From Paractinoplanes polyasparticus (GTDB taxonomy: Bacteria > Actinomycetota > Actinomycetes > Mycobacteriales > Micromonosporaceae): DNA of 64,000 bases. The translations under genes were made by a program, and so were the position numbers. This document shows positions 50,955 through 59,670 of the stretch, piece by piece. The notes below the pieces were generated by a model. The model saw only the letters and a list, made by a program, of their open reading frames with translations, was not told where the DNA came from and did no database searches. The stretch spans positions 35,423 through 99,422 of the forward strand of contig NZ_JAHWFK010000016.1 of the NCBI RefSeq assembly GCF_019710575.1, read 5' to 3'. Numbering within the stretch: the first letter of the stretch is position 1; each line of letters starts with the position of its first letter.

Positions 50955-51452
50955 TCAGGCGTTCTGGCGCTCGGCCCGCTGCCGCACCAGTTCCTCGACC
51001 GCGCTGGGCAGGGTGGTCTCGAAGTCGATCAGCTTGACCCAGGTCGGCGTGATCACGATGCGGACCATGCCCTCGTACAGCGAGCGCACCTCGGCCTCCC
51101 ACTCGACCCGCTGCTCGGCGCTCATCTGGTAGCTGCCGTTCATCTGCAGGTACTCCTCGGGAATGCCGTCCACGTCGTCCAGCTCGGCGTGCCCGCGCAG
51201 CAGCAGGATCTTCGGCGGGTGCACCTCGGTGTCGATGGTCAGCGCCACCTGCGGGTTCCGCCGCAGCGCGGCCAGCTTGGGCGCGTTCCTGGTGGTGCAG
51301 AGCACGATCTGCGCTCCGTTCCAGGTGAACGCGATCGGGACGGTGCGCGGTGTGCCGTCCGTGGCCACGTAGGCCAGGCGGGTCAGGTCACGAGCCAGCA
51401 GCTCCTGGCTGTACGGGCGGTTCAGAATCTCGGTGATCTCGTGCTGTTCCAC
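50955..51452 (-). CDS. PPOX-class flavin/F420-dependent oxidoreductase-like protein
   Basis: 165 residues of the split beta-barrel: LLARDLTRLAYVATDGTPRTVPIAFTWNG, then VLCTTRNAPKLAALRRNPQVALTIDT, RGHAELDDVDGIPEEYLQM. It resembles pyridoxamine-5'-phosphate-oxidase-fold proteins that bind FMN or F420. The GTG start at 51452 has AGGAG about 10 bp upstream. Same strand as the ECF42/DGPF genes with a 12-bp gap to them, so it may be co-transcribed. Reaction unknown. Confidence 0.85.
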   Translation of the reverse strand: MEQHEITEILNRPYSQELLARDLTRLAYVATDGTPRTVPIAFTWNGAQIVLCTTRNAPKLAALRRNPQVALTIDTEVHPPKILLLRGHAELDDVDGIPEEYLQMNGSYQMSAEQRVEWEAEVRSLYEGMVRIVITPTWVKLIDFETTLPSAVEELVRQRAERQNA

Positions 51453-51714
51453 GGTCGTCGGCTCCTGTGGTCGCTGGTGTGGTGCTCCGGGGACGGAGCC
51501 GATTCCCCGTTCTCGACACAGTCCACAAATTTCCTCGGAGCGGCCTTCGACGACGTGCTCTCGCGCAGCCGGTCCTGCCGGGCGCCCGCCCGGCCAGGCT
51601 ATCGGAGCCCGGCCCGGTCCGGCCTCGAGCCGCGCGTGACGAAGGGCGAGTCGCATCGCCGACTTTGTCCGGCCGCTGGTGGAGCCTCGGATGATTCCGT
51701 GTTCCGGTGCAGTG

Positions 51715-52848
51715 ATGACCGATGGAAACGACCAGCGCGTTGCGGACGCCGCCAACGCCTCGATGGACCGGCTCGTAGAACTCACCGGTCAGTCGCCGGC
51801 CACCGACCGGGAGGCCCGGGGCTCGGCCTGGCTGATCCCGGCCTGGGCACTGCTGGCACTTCTCACGGCGGGGCTGCTCTCGCTGGCCGTGTATCTGCTG
51901 TTCCGCACCAATCTCTTCTCGTCCGAACCGCTCACCGCCGAAACCATCAAGGCTCTGTGGGCGTTCCTCGGGGTGGCGCTCGGCGCGGTGGCGACACTCA
52001 TCGGCACGCTCCTGACCGAGCAGAACAACCGGAGGTCAGCGCGGCTGGCTCGGGAATCGGCCCTGCGCGAGTCGCTGGCGCTGCTCCAGCGGGTGAAGGA
52101 GAACCGGGACGCAGAGGCCCGCTTGACGCTCGACACCAGGACCAGAGCACTCGAGCTGCTCACCCACGACGGCGACTACGCGCCCCGGGCTCGGGTGGCG
52201 GGAGCCATCGCCACCATGATGGAACTGCAAGGCGGGCCGGTCGCCTGCCGGATTCTCGGTGAGCTGTGGACGGCAGGCAAAGTCAGCACGTCGGTCGCCG
52301 TATGGTTGCTCGAGCGGGTGATCAACGATGAGGCCGCCAGCGCTGCCGACAAGGACTCCGCGTCGACGGCTCTGGCGCAGAACGCCGCAAGGCTGTTCCC
52401 GGCGGCCGGCAGCCCCGACCAGGCCTGGCACGAATGGCCGAGTGTTCTCGTGGACGCGTGGCCGAGTCACCTGCCGCCGACCACCAAGGACGGTTTCCTG
52501 TACCTGTGCATCAAATCCATACTCTGCCGTGATCCCAGTTACTGGATCGCGCACAGCCGGCCACCGTTCAGCACGCTCTGTGCCGCTGTCCGGGACAAGG
52601 ACCGCGGCACGCAGGCCGCACTGGTACTCGCGAAGCTGCATGATGTGGTGCCCGAGCTGCTCGAACTCAACGAGGAGGAGGTGCGAGCGGTTCGGGCCGC
52701 GGCTGTCGCCGAGGATTGCGCCGGGTGGTACGTCCAGCTCGTGAATCAGCTGGACGCATGGGCCGGCACTCGCGATGCCGGGCCGGGCGAATCCCCGACG
52801 GTCGCTGTGCTGCCCGGAACGCAGCCGAGACCCGGCATCACGACGTGA
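51715..52848 (+). CDS. Two-TM membrane protein, hypothetical
   Basis: 377 residues. TM helices lie near 45-67 (WLIPAWALLALLTAGLLSLAVYLLF) and 80-105 (IKALWAFLGVALGAVATLIGTLL), followed by a coiled-coil-like RRSARLARESALRESLALLQRV, and a long soluble helical C-terminus. It has no recognised catalytic motif. ATG 51715 was preferred to an ATG at 51679 because it starts the family-like sequence; both are open. It reads less GC-rich than the flanks. Function unknown. Confidence 0.72.
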   Translation: MTDGNDQRVADAANASMDRLVELTGQSPATDREARGSAWLIPAWALLALLTAGLLSLAVYLLFRTNLFSSEPLTAETIKALWAFLGVALGAVATLIGTLLTEQNNRRSARLARESALRESLALLQRVKENRDAEARLTLDTRTRALELLTHDGDYAPRARVAGAIATMMELQGGPVACRILGELWTAGKVSTSVAVWLLERVINDEAASAADKDSASTALAQNAARLFPAAGSPDQAWHEWPSVLVDAWPSHLPPTTKDGFLYLCIKSILCRDPSYWIAHSRPPFSTLCAAVRDKDRGTQAALVLAKLHDVVPELLELNEEEVRAVRAAAVAEDCAGWYVQLVNQLDAWAGTRDAGPGESPTVAVLPGTQPRPGITT

Positions 52849-52855
52849 CGGCCCC

Positions 52856-53044
52856 TCAGAACCCGAGCCCGTCGAGAATGCGCAGGACGACGTTGCTCTT
52901 GCTCTCGCCCGCCTGCGGCTCCGTCCCGGCCAGCAGCAGGATCACGTCGTCGACCTTGGCCACGACGTCGGCCCGCCCGGCGTCCGCCGCGGCCTCGCGA
53001 AGCTGTCTCGCCAACGTCAGCAGCCGCTGCTGCTCGATGTCCAT
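52856..53044 (-). CDS. Small hypothetical protein, 62 residues
   Basis: A helical, charged protein (IEQQRLLTLARQLREAAADAGRADVV). It is transcribed toward the two-TM gene, with 7 bp between the stops, and starts 9 bp after the hydrolase gene stop on the same strand. No family known. It may be a real small gene, since codon bias is normal. Confidence 0.5.
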   Translation of the reverse strand: MDIEQQRLLTLARQLREAAADAGRADVVAKVDDVILLLAGTEPQAGESKSNVVLRILDGLGF

Positions 53045-53053
53045 CGAGCCAGG

Positions 53054-53866
53054 CTATCGGGATTCGAGGCGCCCCAGCTCCCCGGCCACGACCGGCTCGC
53101 CGCGCAGGTAGGCCGTGGTCACGCGCTGGATCAGCGCCACCCGTGCCGGGCTCTCGTCGGTGGTCTCCCTGGCCTCGTAGCCGCCGATGCCGCCCAGCGA
53201 ATGCTCGGCGCCGAACACGGTGAGCAGGCTCTTCGGTCGCGGGCTCAGGTGGTACGCGTCGGTCAGCCAGTCCGGGCCGCGCACCGACAGCGGCGAGTCG
53301 TCCTTGTCGCCCGCGACGACCAGCGCCGGGGTCGTCATGGTGCCGAAGCTCGGGTTCATCCAGGGAAACTGCGTTTTGGCGTACGGGGTGAGATCGTCAC
53401 CGCCCCGGCCGGCGGTCGCCAGCAGGACGCCCCGGGCCACCCGAGGGTCGGGCTCGCCGGCCGAGTCGAGCACCCGCAGGCCGAGCAGCGCACCGGCCGT
53501 CTGCCCGCCGAACGAATGCCCGGCGACGGCCACGGTCCGCCGGTCGAGCGGACGCCCGACGGCGGCTTCGATCAGGTCGAGCCGATCGAGGACGCGCTTC
53601 AGGTCGTCGATGCGGGTGCGCCACGTGTCCGGCGTCAACGGCAGGCCGAGGGTGCGCGAGTCGAGGTGGGTCGGCTGCACCACGACGAAACCGTGCTCCG
53701 CCCAGTGGTCGGTCAGGGGGCCGTACCCGTCCATCGACGAGCCGAAGCCGTGCGAGAAGAGGACAACCGGCAGGTCCCGGCCTTCGGCGGGTGCTGAGAT
53801 CCGTACGCGCAATGGCGCCACCCGACCGGGGGCCGGCAGGACGACGGGCTTGATCGAAATGAGCAT
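53054..53866 (-). CDS. Alpha/beta hydrolase (chlorophyllase/dienelactone-like)
   Basis: 270 residues. The oxyanion strand is PVVLFSHGFGSSMDGY, the nucleophile elbow is VAGHSFGGQTAG (Ser in GHSFGG), the acid Asp is probably in VVAGDKDDSPLS, and the His in FGAEHSLGGI. It lacks a signal peptide. It is divergent from a HxlR regulator across 52 bp that contains a palindrome, so the HxlR protein may control it. Substrate unknown. Confidence 0.9.
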   Translation of the reverse strand: MLISIKPVVLPAPGRVAPLRVRISAPAEGRDLPVVLFSHGFGSSMDGYGPLTDHWAEHGFVVVQPTHLDSRTLGLPLTPDTWRTRIDDLKRVLDRLDLIEAAVGRPLDRRTVAVAGHSFGGQTAGALLGLRVLDSAGEPDPRVARGVLLATAGRGGDDLTPYAKTQFPWMNPSFGTMTTPALVVAGDKDDSPLSVRGPDWLTDAYHLSPRPKSLLTVFGAEHSLGGIGGYEARETTDESPARVALIQRVTTAYLRGEPVVAGELGRLESR

Positions 53867-53893
53867 GCCGCCACGCTAGTATCGCGAAGTTAG

Positions 53894-53903
53894 TAGGTAC
53901 CTA
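53894..53903. promoter_or_regulatory. Palindrome in the hydrolase/HxlR divergent promoter
   Basis: TAGGTACCTA is a perfect 10-bp palindrome, 15 bp before the HxlR ATG. HxlR proteins bind palindromes with a GTAC-like centre, so this is a good candidate operator. Confidence 0.5.
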
Positions 53904-53918
53904 GAGGAAAGTAAAGGG

Positions 53919-54269
53919 ATGGAGATTCGAGGCCTCGAGGCCTGCCCGATCGCCGACGTGATCGACGTGCTGTTCAGCCGCTGGACGACCCCCATCCTGT
54001 GGGGGCTGCACGAACGCGGCCGCCAGCGCTTCGGCGACCTCGAACGCCACGTGCCCGGCATCAGCCCGAAGGTGCTCACCCAGCGCCTGCGCCAACTCGA
54101 ACGCGACGGGTTGGTCGCCCGCACCTATCACGCCGAGGTGCCCCCGCGCGTCGAGTACGAGATCACCCCGCTCGGCGCGAGCCTGGAACCGCTCTTCGGG
54201 TCGCTCTCGGCGTGGGGCGCCACCAACATGCCGTCGATCGAGAAAGCCCGCCGCGCCTACGACGGGTGA
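53919..54269 (+). CDS. HxlR family transcriptional regulator
   Basis: 116 residues with the HxlR pattern: ACPIADVIDVLFSRWTTPILWGLHERGRQRFGDLERHVPGISPKVLTQRLRQLERDGLV, then the wing VPPRVEYEITPLGASLEPLF. The cysteine near the N-terminus is the redox/aldehyde-sensing Cys of the family. It is divergent from the hydrolase gene and probably represses it. Confidence 0.93.
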   Translation: MEIRGLEACPIADVIDVLFSRWTTPILWGLHERGRQRFGDLERHVPGISPKVLTQRLRQLERDGLVARTYHAEVPPRVEYEITPLGASLEPLFGSLSAWGATNMPSIEKARRAYDG

Positions 54270-54410
54270 CTCACGGGATGATCGAGATGCGGACGGCCCA
54301 CCCCGACGCCTCGCCGACTGGAACGGCAACCCCGAGAACGTGCGCTACGCGCACCGATCCGACTACCCGGGTCTGACACGGGCGCCACAAGAAGCAACTA
54401 CAGGCAGAGA
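54270..54410. other. Stretch with no recognised gene
   Basis: 141 bp after the HxlR gene. A frame reads LADWNGNPENVRYAHRSDYP, which may be a remnant of a protein I cannot name. No hairpin. Confidence 0.3.
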
Positions 54411-55073
54411 TCATCCAGCTGCCCACTCGATGACTGTGTGGTGGAACAGGTCGGGAAATTCCTAGTTCCACACATGGCCCGCGTCGGGCACTGTCCGGAG
54501 CACCGCGCCGGAGATATTTGCTGCGGCTTCCCGTGAGGCCGCCAGGTTGATCCGGTATTTGGAGCCGCACAGCACGAGTGTTCGTGCTTGGACGTTCGAG
54601 AGATCCGCACGCAGGTCGGTCCGCCGCAGTTCCGCCAGGGTCCGGAGCACGGCGGCCTTCGTGACGCCTTCTTCCGGGCTGCCGAAGGAGGCCACGGGAA
54701 TGAGGCGCAGCACCGCACTCTGCAGCCTCAGCACCAGCTGAGGCGGACGAACCGGGACGACGGAGATCATCAGGCTGGCGACGTCGTCGGGATACCGGGC
54801 AGCCCAGCGAATAGCAACCATCGCACCCGCCGACAGGCCGCACACGTGAACGCGCTGCCCCTGACGCAGGGCATGCAGCGACGCGACCGCCGCATCGATG
54901 CTGAAAGGTCCCGGCGACCGGCCGTACCCCGGAAGGTCGGGAAGGAGAAGCCGGAACCGTCGACCCAGGACCTCGCGCTCACCGTCCCACATCTGACGGC
55001 TCTCCCCAGCGCCGTGCAACAGCACCAGAGGCGGAGCCGTGGGGTCGCCGCACGCATCAACGAACATCGTCAT
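54411..55073 (-). pseudogene. Alpha/beta hydrolase with in-frame amber codon
   Basis: From ATG 55073 the frame reads LVLLHGAGESRQMWDGEREV, then GLSAGAMVAIRWAARYP (nucleophile Ser in GLSAG) and the late His in PDAGHVWN. A TAG at 54462-54464 stops it, but the same frame continues EFPDLFHHTVIEWAAG and ends TGA at 54411. This tail matches the C-terminus of related hydrolases, so the TAG is a nonsense mutation or error. Only ~17 residues are lost, so some activity is possible. Confidence 0.7.
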
Positions 55074-55136
55074 GGGCTCGTCGACAGCACCTGTGGGCAA
55101 ACGTTCAGATCCAGGAGCCGCTACGCGGGTGGTCAG

Positions 55137-55395
55137 TTGCGTAGGGGCGGCGTCGGCCACTTGTTGGAGATCTTCGCGGGAGGCGTCGCCCGAGGCTTGC
55201 ACGGCCAGGCCGTTCGCGATCGTCATGACGTAGCGGGCGGTCGGCGTCACCCGGCAGGTCACCCTCGCGGACAGCGCGGCGGAAGCGGTCGCGCATGTGC
55301 ATCTGGCCCAGGGCGCGCCACTCGGCCAGCACGTCATGGGCGACCTGGCCGGTGCCCCCGACGGCCAGCGCGCCCTGCACGCCCAGGCAGCCGGC
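55137..55395 (-). pseudogene. TetR regulator C-terminal remnant
   Basis: The pieces GCLGVQGALAVGGTGQVAHDVLAEWRALGQ (one frame) and YVMTIANGLAVQASGDASREDLQQVADAA (another frame) are the typical C-terminal ligand domain of a TetR protein. A small deletion near 55235 breaks the frame; the DNA-binding half is missing. It runs in frame into the hydrolase pseudogene. Confidence 0.7.
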
Positions 55396-55423
55396 GGGCC
55401 AGCCGGGGGTTGAGGCGGGCGCC

Positions 55424-55600
55424 CTCGTGGCCGCCCGCGGGCAGGGGCTGGACGTGCTGTTCGCCAACTCGGCCACGGCGTCGTTCGGGACCATCGAGAC
55501 GGTCGCCGTGGAGGACCTCGACCAGGTCTTCGGGGTCAACGTCAAGGGCACCATGCTCACCGTCCAGAAGGCGCTGCCGGTGCTGAACGAGGGCGCCTCG
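55424..55600 (+). pseudogene. SDR remnant
   Basis: Reads GQGLDVLFANSATASFGTIETVAVEDLDQVFGVNVKGTMLTVQKALPVLNEG, the central NNAG-to-helix region of a short-chain dehydrogenase. The cofactor loop and YxxxK are missing. It is head-to-head with the TetR remnant; the two probably formed a regulator-SDR pair before a deletion. Confidence 0.75.
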
Positions 55601-55665
55601 GCCGTCGGGCCCGGCGCCGGTCGACCGGTGCTCAGCAACGGCCCGGGCCCGCCGATCGGGCAGGT

Positions 55666-56558
55666 GTGCTGCGACCTTCGCAGTTCACGATCAAAGTGCG
55701 CATCATCGCCTCGATGGTGGTCATGGTGGTCGTCTCGACGCTGGTGGTGGTCTGGTACATCACCGGCCGGACCACCGCCGACGCCCGGGACACCGGTTTC
55801 GCGTACGCGGGAGAGGTGGCCCAGCGCAACGCCGCCGAGGTCCGCGAGGTCGTGCTGAGCGGGCTCGGCACCGCCCGGGACATGGCGCAGGTGCTCGACG
55901 CCAGCAGGTCAACGCCGGGGTCCGGTCCATCGCGGCCGGCGCGGAGCAGATGAGCGCCTCGATCGCCGAGATCTCGTCCAACGCGGCCCAGGCGGCCCAG
56001 GCCATGGCCGTCGCCGACCGCACCAACAGCCAGGTGGCCGAGCTGGGCGCGGCCATCGCCGAGGTCAGCGAGGTGGTCCGGCTGATCACCTCGATCGCCG
56101 AGCAGACCAACCTGCTGGCCCTCAACGCCACCATCGCGGCGGCCCGGGCCGGCGAGATGGGCAAGGGATTCGCGGTGGTCGCCGGTGAGGTCGAGGAGCT
56201 GGCCCAGCAGAGAGCCCGGGCCACCGACCAGATCACCGCCCGGATCGGCGCGATCCAGGCGTCGAGCGACTCCGCCGCCGCCGCGATAGGCGAGATCGCT
56301 CAGGTGATCACCCGGATCGGCGACTGCACCACGACCATCGCGTCGGCCGTCGAGGAGCAGACGGCGACCACGGCCGAGATGGGCCGCACGGTGACCGAGG
56401 CCGCCGCGAACGGCGGCGACGTGGCCACCACGATCACCGGCGTGGCCGGGGTCGCGTCGTCGACCGCCGAGGTCGCCGGCACGACCCGGCAGGCCGCGGC
56501 CGATCTGCTGAAGCTGGCCGACGACCTGACCGCACTGGTGGGAGCGTTCCGCTACTGA
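55666..56558 (+). pseudogene. Methyl-accepting chemotaxis protein with internal deletion
   Basis: The N-terminal part has one TM segment (IIASMVVMVVVSTLVVVWYITG), then a short start of a Cache-type sensor domain. At ~55905 the frame changes; the signalling domain follows (VNAGVRSIAAGAEQMSASIAEISSNAAQAAQ and EQTNLLALNATIAAARAGEMGKGFAVVAGEVEELA, the hairpin tip region). Most of the sensor domain, TM2 and HAMP are gone. A receptor scar. Confidence 0.82.
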
Positions 56559-56579
56559 GCGACGGCAGCGGCACCGACC

Positions 56580-57365
56580 CTAGAAGCCGGGGAACGCCGT
56601 CCGCAGCTGGTCGAGGGTGACGTTGCCGGTGACCTGCAGGCCGGCTGGGGTGTGGTCCGGGCCCAGCCGGCCGGACAGCAGGCGCAGCGCGGCCTCGAGG
56701 GGGCCGTCGAAGGTGGCCGTGGCCGGCGTCGCGTCGGTGGTCAGGCGGGTGTCGTCGCCGATCACGACGCGGTACGGCGAGCCGGCCACCTCGACCACGG
56801 CGGGCTCGGTGAGCGCGTCGGGTTTGGCGATGAAGCCGAGCAGGAAGGACAGGCCGCCGCTGAGGTGCTCGGCCAGCAGCGGCGTGGACTCGGCGGTGAG
56901 GCCGGCCGCCGGGTCGGCGGCGACGCGGATGTCCCAGCTGTGGTGGGCTACCTCGTTGAGGCGCAGACCGGCGAACGAGGCCAACGGGATCGGCTGGGGC
57001 AGGAAGCCGGGGTTGATCTGCACGGTCTCGTGCTGCTCGGGCGTCAGCGCCTCGAGTGCGGCCACGAACCGGTTGTCCGACTCGCGCCAGCCGGCCGCCT
57101 GGGCGTCCGGGCTCAGGGCGTTCCACCGGTCCCAGACGCTCTGGTTGAAGTCGGGCCCGGGCTTTTCCGCCTCGCCGAGCTCGGCCCGGAAGGCGGCCAG
57201 GGCGATCTCGGCGCCGCTGCCCAGGTGGGAGAAGACCTGCGCCACGGTCCAGTCGGAGGCGCCGGACGTGTCCGTGAGGTGCTCGGCGGTGAAGGCGAGG
57301 AGGCCGTCGTGCTCGGCGCGCAGGGCCGCGATGGTGCGGGCCGCGAGAGTTGTCATGATCGCCAT
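56580..57365 (-). CDS. Maleylpyruvate-isomerase-fold (mycothiol-dependent) protein
   Basis: 261 residues. The N-terminal DinB-like helix bundle has TVAQVFSHLGSGAEIALAAF and NEVAHHSWDIRVA, supplying the metal His residues. The C-terminal SCP2-like domain has VTGNVTLDQLRTAFPGF. This is the family of mycothiol-dependent maleylpyruvate isomerases and related thiol-transfer enzymes; the substrate is unknown. Starts at 57365 or 57356 (ATG). Its 5' end is only 17 bp from the divergent quinone-reductase gene, so promoters must overlap. Confidence 0.88.
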   Translation of the reverse strand: MAIMTTLAARTIAALRAEHDGLLAFTAEHLTDTSGASDWTVAQVFSHLGSGAEIALAAFRAELGEAEKPGPDFNQSVWDRWNALSPDAQAAGWRESDNRFVAALEALTPEQHETVQINPGFLPQPIPLASFAGLRLNEVAHHSWDIRVAADPAAGLTAESTPLLAEHLSGGLSFLLGFIAKPDALTEPAVVEVAGSPYRVVIGDDTRLTTDATPATATFDGPLEAALRLLSGRLGPDHTPAGLQVTGNVTLDQLRTAFPGF

Positions 57366-57382
57366 CCTGGCACAGTGGGGGC

Positions 57383-57964
57383 GTGTCTCTCGTACACCTG
57401 GTTCTCGCGCATCCGGCCGAGCGGAGCTTCACCCGCGACGTCCTCGACGCCTTCCGGGGCGGGCTGGCCGAGGCGGGGCACCGCGCCACCGTCTCCGACC
57501 TGTACGCGATGGGGTTCCGGGCCGAGATGAGCCTCGAGGAGTACGAGCGGGAGTCCGGCTACCGGGCCGACCTGCCCGTGGCGCCGGACGTGCGGGCCGA
57601 GCAGCGGAAGCTCGCCGCGGCCGACGTCTGGGCGTTCTTCTATCCGGTGTGGTGGGCCGACTGCCCGGCCATCCTCAAGGGATGGTTCGACCGGGTGTGG
57701 ACGGCCGGGTTCGCCCACCACGCCGATCCGCCGGTCCGGGCGCGCAAGGCGCTGGTCCTGTGCACGGCCGGTTACGAGGCCGACGTGCTGGAGCGGAACG
57801 GTGTCCTGCCGGCCATGCGCACCACGATGCTGACCGACCGGATCGGGAGCCGGGCTGCCACCGCTGACCTGCTGGTGCTCGGTGGCTCGGCGCACCGGGC
57901 GGACCATCTGCGTTTGGCGGCGCGGGCCGGGCTCACGCTGGGGTTCGACGGGCCCAGCCGGTGA
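57383..57964 (+). CDS. NAD(P)H-quinone reductase-like flavodoxin-fold protein
   Basis: 193 residues, flavodoxin-2 fold: MSLVHLVLAHPAERSFTRDVLDAF (FMN/FAD phosphate loop), VWAFFYPVWWADCPAILKGWFDRVW (the NQO/KefF-type active-site motif YPVWW.. PAxLKGWxDR), and VLCTAGYEADVLERNG. It reduces quinones or supports redox balance. The GTG start follows GGGGG closely; a leaderless transcript is likely given the 17-bp divergent gap. The 3' end overlaps the WYL gene by 32 bp. Confidence 0.9.
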   Translation: MSLVHLVLAHPAERSFTRDVLDAFRGGLAEAGHRATVSDLYAMGFRAEMSLEEYERESGYRADLPVAPDVRAEQRKLAAADVWAFFYPVWWADCPAILKGWFDRVWTAGFAHHADPPVRARKALVLCTAGYEADVLERNGVLPAMRTTMLTDRIGSRAATADLLVLGGSAHRADHLRLAARAGLTLGFDGPSR

Positions 57965-58886
57965 GGCGGGACGCGTAGCGCTCGACCTCGGCGGCCAGTT
58001 CCGGCGGGGTCAGGACGGTGAACGGGTGGCCCAGGCCGGCCAGCATCTGGGCCATGCCCTCGAGGCGTTCGGCCCGGCAGGTCAGCAGCAGGCCCCGGTC
58101 GGTCTCGGTCAGCTCGGCCACGCTGGCCGGCACGCGCCGCCGTACCTCGGAGACGGTGGCCTCGAGCAGCACCTCGACCGGCCACCGGTAGTCGCGCCGG
58201 GCCCACTGCTGGTTGAGGTGAGCCACGGCGTCGAACCCGGGCGGGGCGTCGAACCTGACGCCGGCCGGGCGGGCGGCGGCGATCCGGTCGGCGCGGAACG
58301 AGCGGATCTCACCACTGCGGTGGTCGAGGCCGACGGCGTACCAGCGGCTGGAGTGGAAGACCAGGCCGTACGGGTCGAGCTCGCGGTCGCCGGAGTCGCG
58401 GTAGGTGATGGTCAGGCGTTCCGACGAGCGGGCCGCCGCGCCCAGCACGAGCAGAATGTGCGAGGCCGGGTTGTCCTGACCGCCGACGGCGGCCCGGGTG
58501 AAGCCCAGCGTCGACCGCAGCCCGGCGAGGCGGTCGGCCAGGTCGGCCGGGAGCACCCGGTTGATCTTCGCTTCGGCCGCCCCGGCGGCGGGGGTCTCGG
58601 CGGTCAGGCCGATCTGCCGGGCGGCGATCAGGCCCAGCACGACGGCGACCGCCTCGTCTCCGGTGAGCATCAGCGGCGGCAGGCGGAAGCCGGGGGAGAG
58701 GCGGTAGCCGCCGTAGCGGCCGCGTTCGGCGGTGACCGGGATGCCCAGGTCGGTGAGGGTGGTCGCGTAGCGCCGTACGGTCCGCTCGTCGACACCGAGG
58801 CGGGCCGCCAGGTCGCCCACGGTCATCCGCCGGTGGGCCTGCAGGATCTCGAGCATCGCCAGCACCCGGGACGCGGCATGAGCCAT
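57933..58886 (-). CDS. WYL domain transcriptional regulator (YafY-type)
   Basis: 317 residues. The N-terminal HTH_11 is VLAMLEILQAHRRMTVGDLAARLGVDERTVRRY. The WYL domain contains VFHSSRWYAVGLDHRSGEIRSFRADRI. A final WCX-like region ends the protein. WYL proteins are ligand-sensing regulators. It diverges from an alpha/beta hydrolase gene with a long inverted repeat between. Confidence 0.92.
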   Translation of the reverse strand: MAHAASRVLAMLEILQAHRRMTVGDLAARLGVDERTVRRYATTLTDLGIPVTAERGRYGGYRLSPGFRLPPLMLTGDEAVAVVLGLIAARQIGLTAETPAAGAAEAKINRVLPADLADRLAGLRSTLGFTRAAVGGQDNPASHILLVLGAAARSSERLTITYRDSGDRELDPYGLVFHSSRWYAVGLDHRSGEIRSFRADRIAAARPAGVRFDAPPGFDAVAHLNQQWARRDYRWPVEVLLEATVSEVRRRVPASVAELTETDRGLLLTCRAERLEGMAQMLAGLGHPFTVLTPPELAAEVERYASRLTGWARRTPA

Positions 58887-58905
58887 GCCGCCCAGTTTTC
58901 CAGCA

Positions 58906-58930
58906 ATACCGGGCGGAACCTGTCCGGTAT
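58906..58930. promoter_or_regulatory. Inverted repeat in the WYL/hydrolase divergent promoter
   Basis: Arms ATACCGG and CCGGTAT are separated by 11 bp. It lies 18 bp from the hydrolase ATG and 19 bp from the WYL start: a likely operator. Confidence 0.6.
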
Positions 58931-58948
58931 CACTTCTAGGCTCGTCTC

Positions 58949-59659
58949 ATGAGCACATACATCCTGGTACCTGGCATGTGGATCGGCGCCTGGGCGTGGC
59001 GGCAGGTCACCGCGGAGCTGCGGGCGGGCGGCCACGACGTGCACCCGCTCACCCTCACCGGCGTCGCCGACCGGTCGCACCTGCTCAGCCCGGACGTCGA
59101 CCTCGACACGCACATCGCCGACATCGTGCGGCTGGCCGAGGCCGAGGATCTGCGCGACATCGTGCTGGTCGGCCACAGCTACGGCGGCCTGCCGGTGAGC
59201 GCGGCCGCGCTGCGGTTGCGCGAGCGGATCCGGTCGGTCGTCTACGTCGACAGCGGGCCGCTGCCCGAGGGCATGTCCCAGCTGGACCTCTCGGACGACG
59301 CGACGGAACCGACCGGCGACGCCGTGCCGCCGCGGCCGTGGGACGCGGCGGCCGACCCGGTGCTGCTGGCCGGCCTGGACGAGGCGGCGCTCGATCTCCT
59401 GCGTACGCGCAGCACGGGTCACCCGCTGGCCTCGGTGAAGCAGCCGCTGGGCGCCCGAGCCACCTCAGCCGACCTGCCGACGGTGCTGGTCGCGAGCACG
59501 TTCCCGCTCGACCAGATCCGCGAGATGATGGCCGCCGGTCACCCGTTCTTCGCGGGCCTGGCCGAGGCCGAGATCATCCCGCTGGCGACCGGCCACTGGC
59601 CGATGCTGAGCGAGCCCGAGAAGCTGGCCGGCATCCTCGCCTCCGTGGGCGGGAAATGA
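58949..59659 (+). CDS. Alpha/beta hydrolase
   Basis: 236 residues. The start STYILVPGMWIGAWAWRQVTAEL carries an HGxW-like oxyanion loop. The nucleophile elbow is IVLVGHSYGGLPVSA (Ser in GHSYGG), and the late His is in PLATGHWPMLSEPEKLAGIL. It resembles the salicylate esterase/hydroxynitrile lyase-like branch of small esterases. It is probably regulated by the divergent WYL protein. It converges with the racemase gene, 11 bp between stops. Confidence 0.9.
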   Translation: MSTYILVPGMWIGAWAWRQVTAELRAGGHDVHPLTLTGVADRSHLLSPDVDLDTHIADIVRLAEAEDLRDIVLVGHSYGGLPVSAAALRLRERIRSVVYVDSGPLPEGMSQLDLSDDATEPTGDAVPPRPWDAAADPVLLAGLDEAALDLLRTRSTGHPLASVKQPLGARATSADLPTVLVASTFPLDQIREMMAAGHPFFAGLAEAEIIPLATGHWPMLSEPEKLAGILASVGGK

Positions 59660-59670
59660 GCGGGCCCCGA

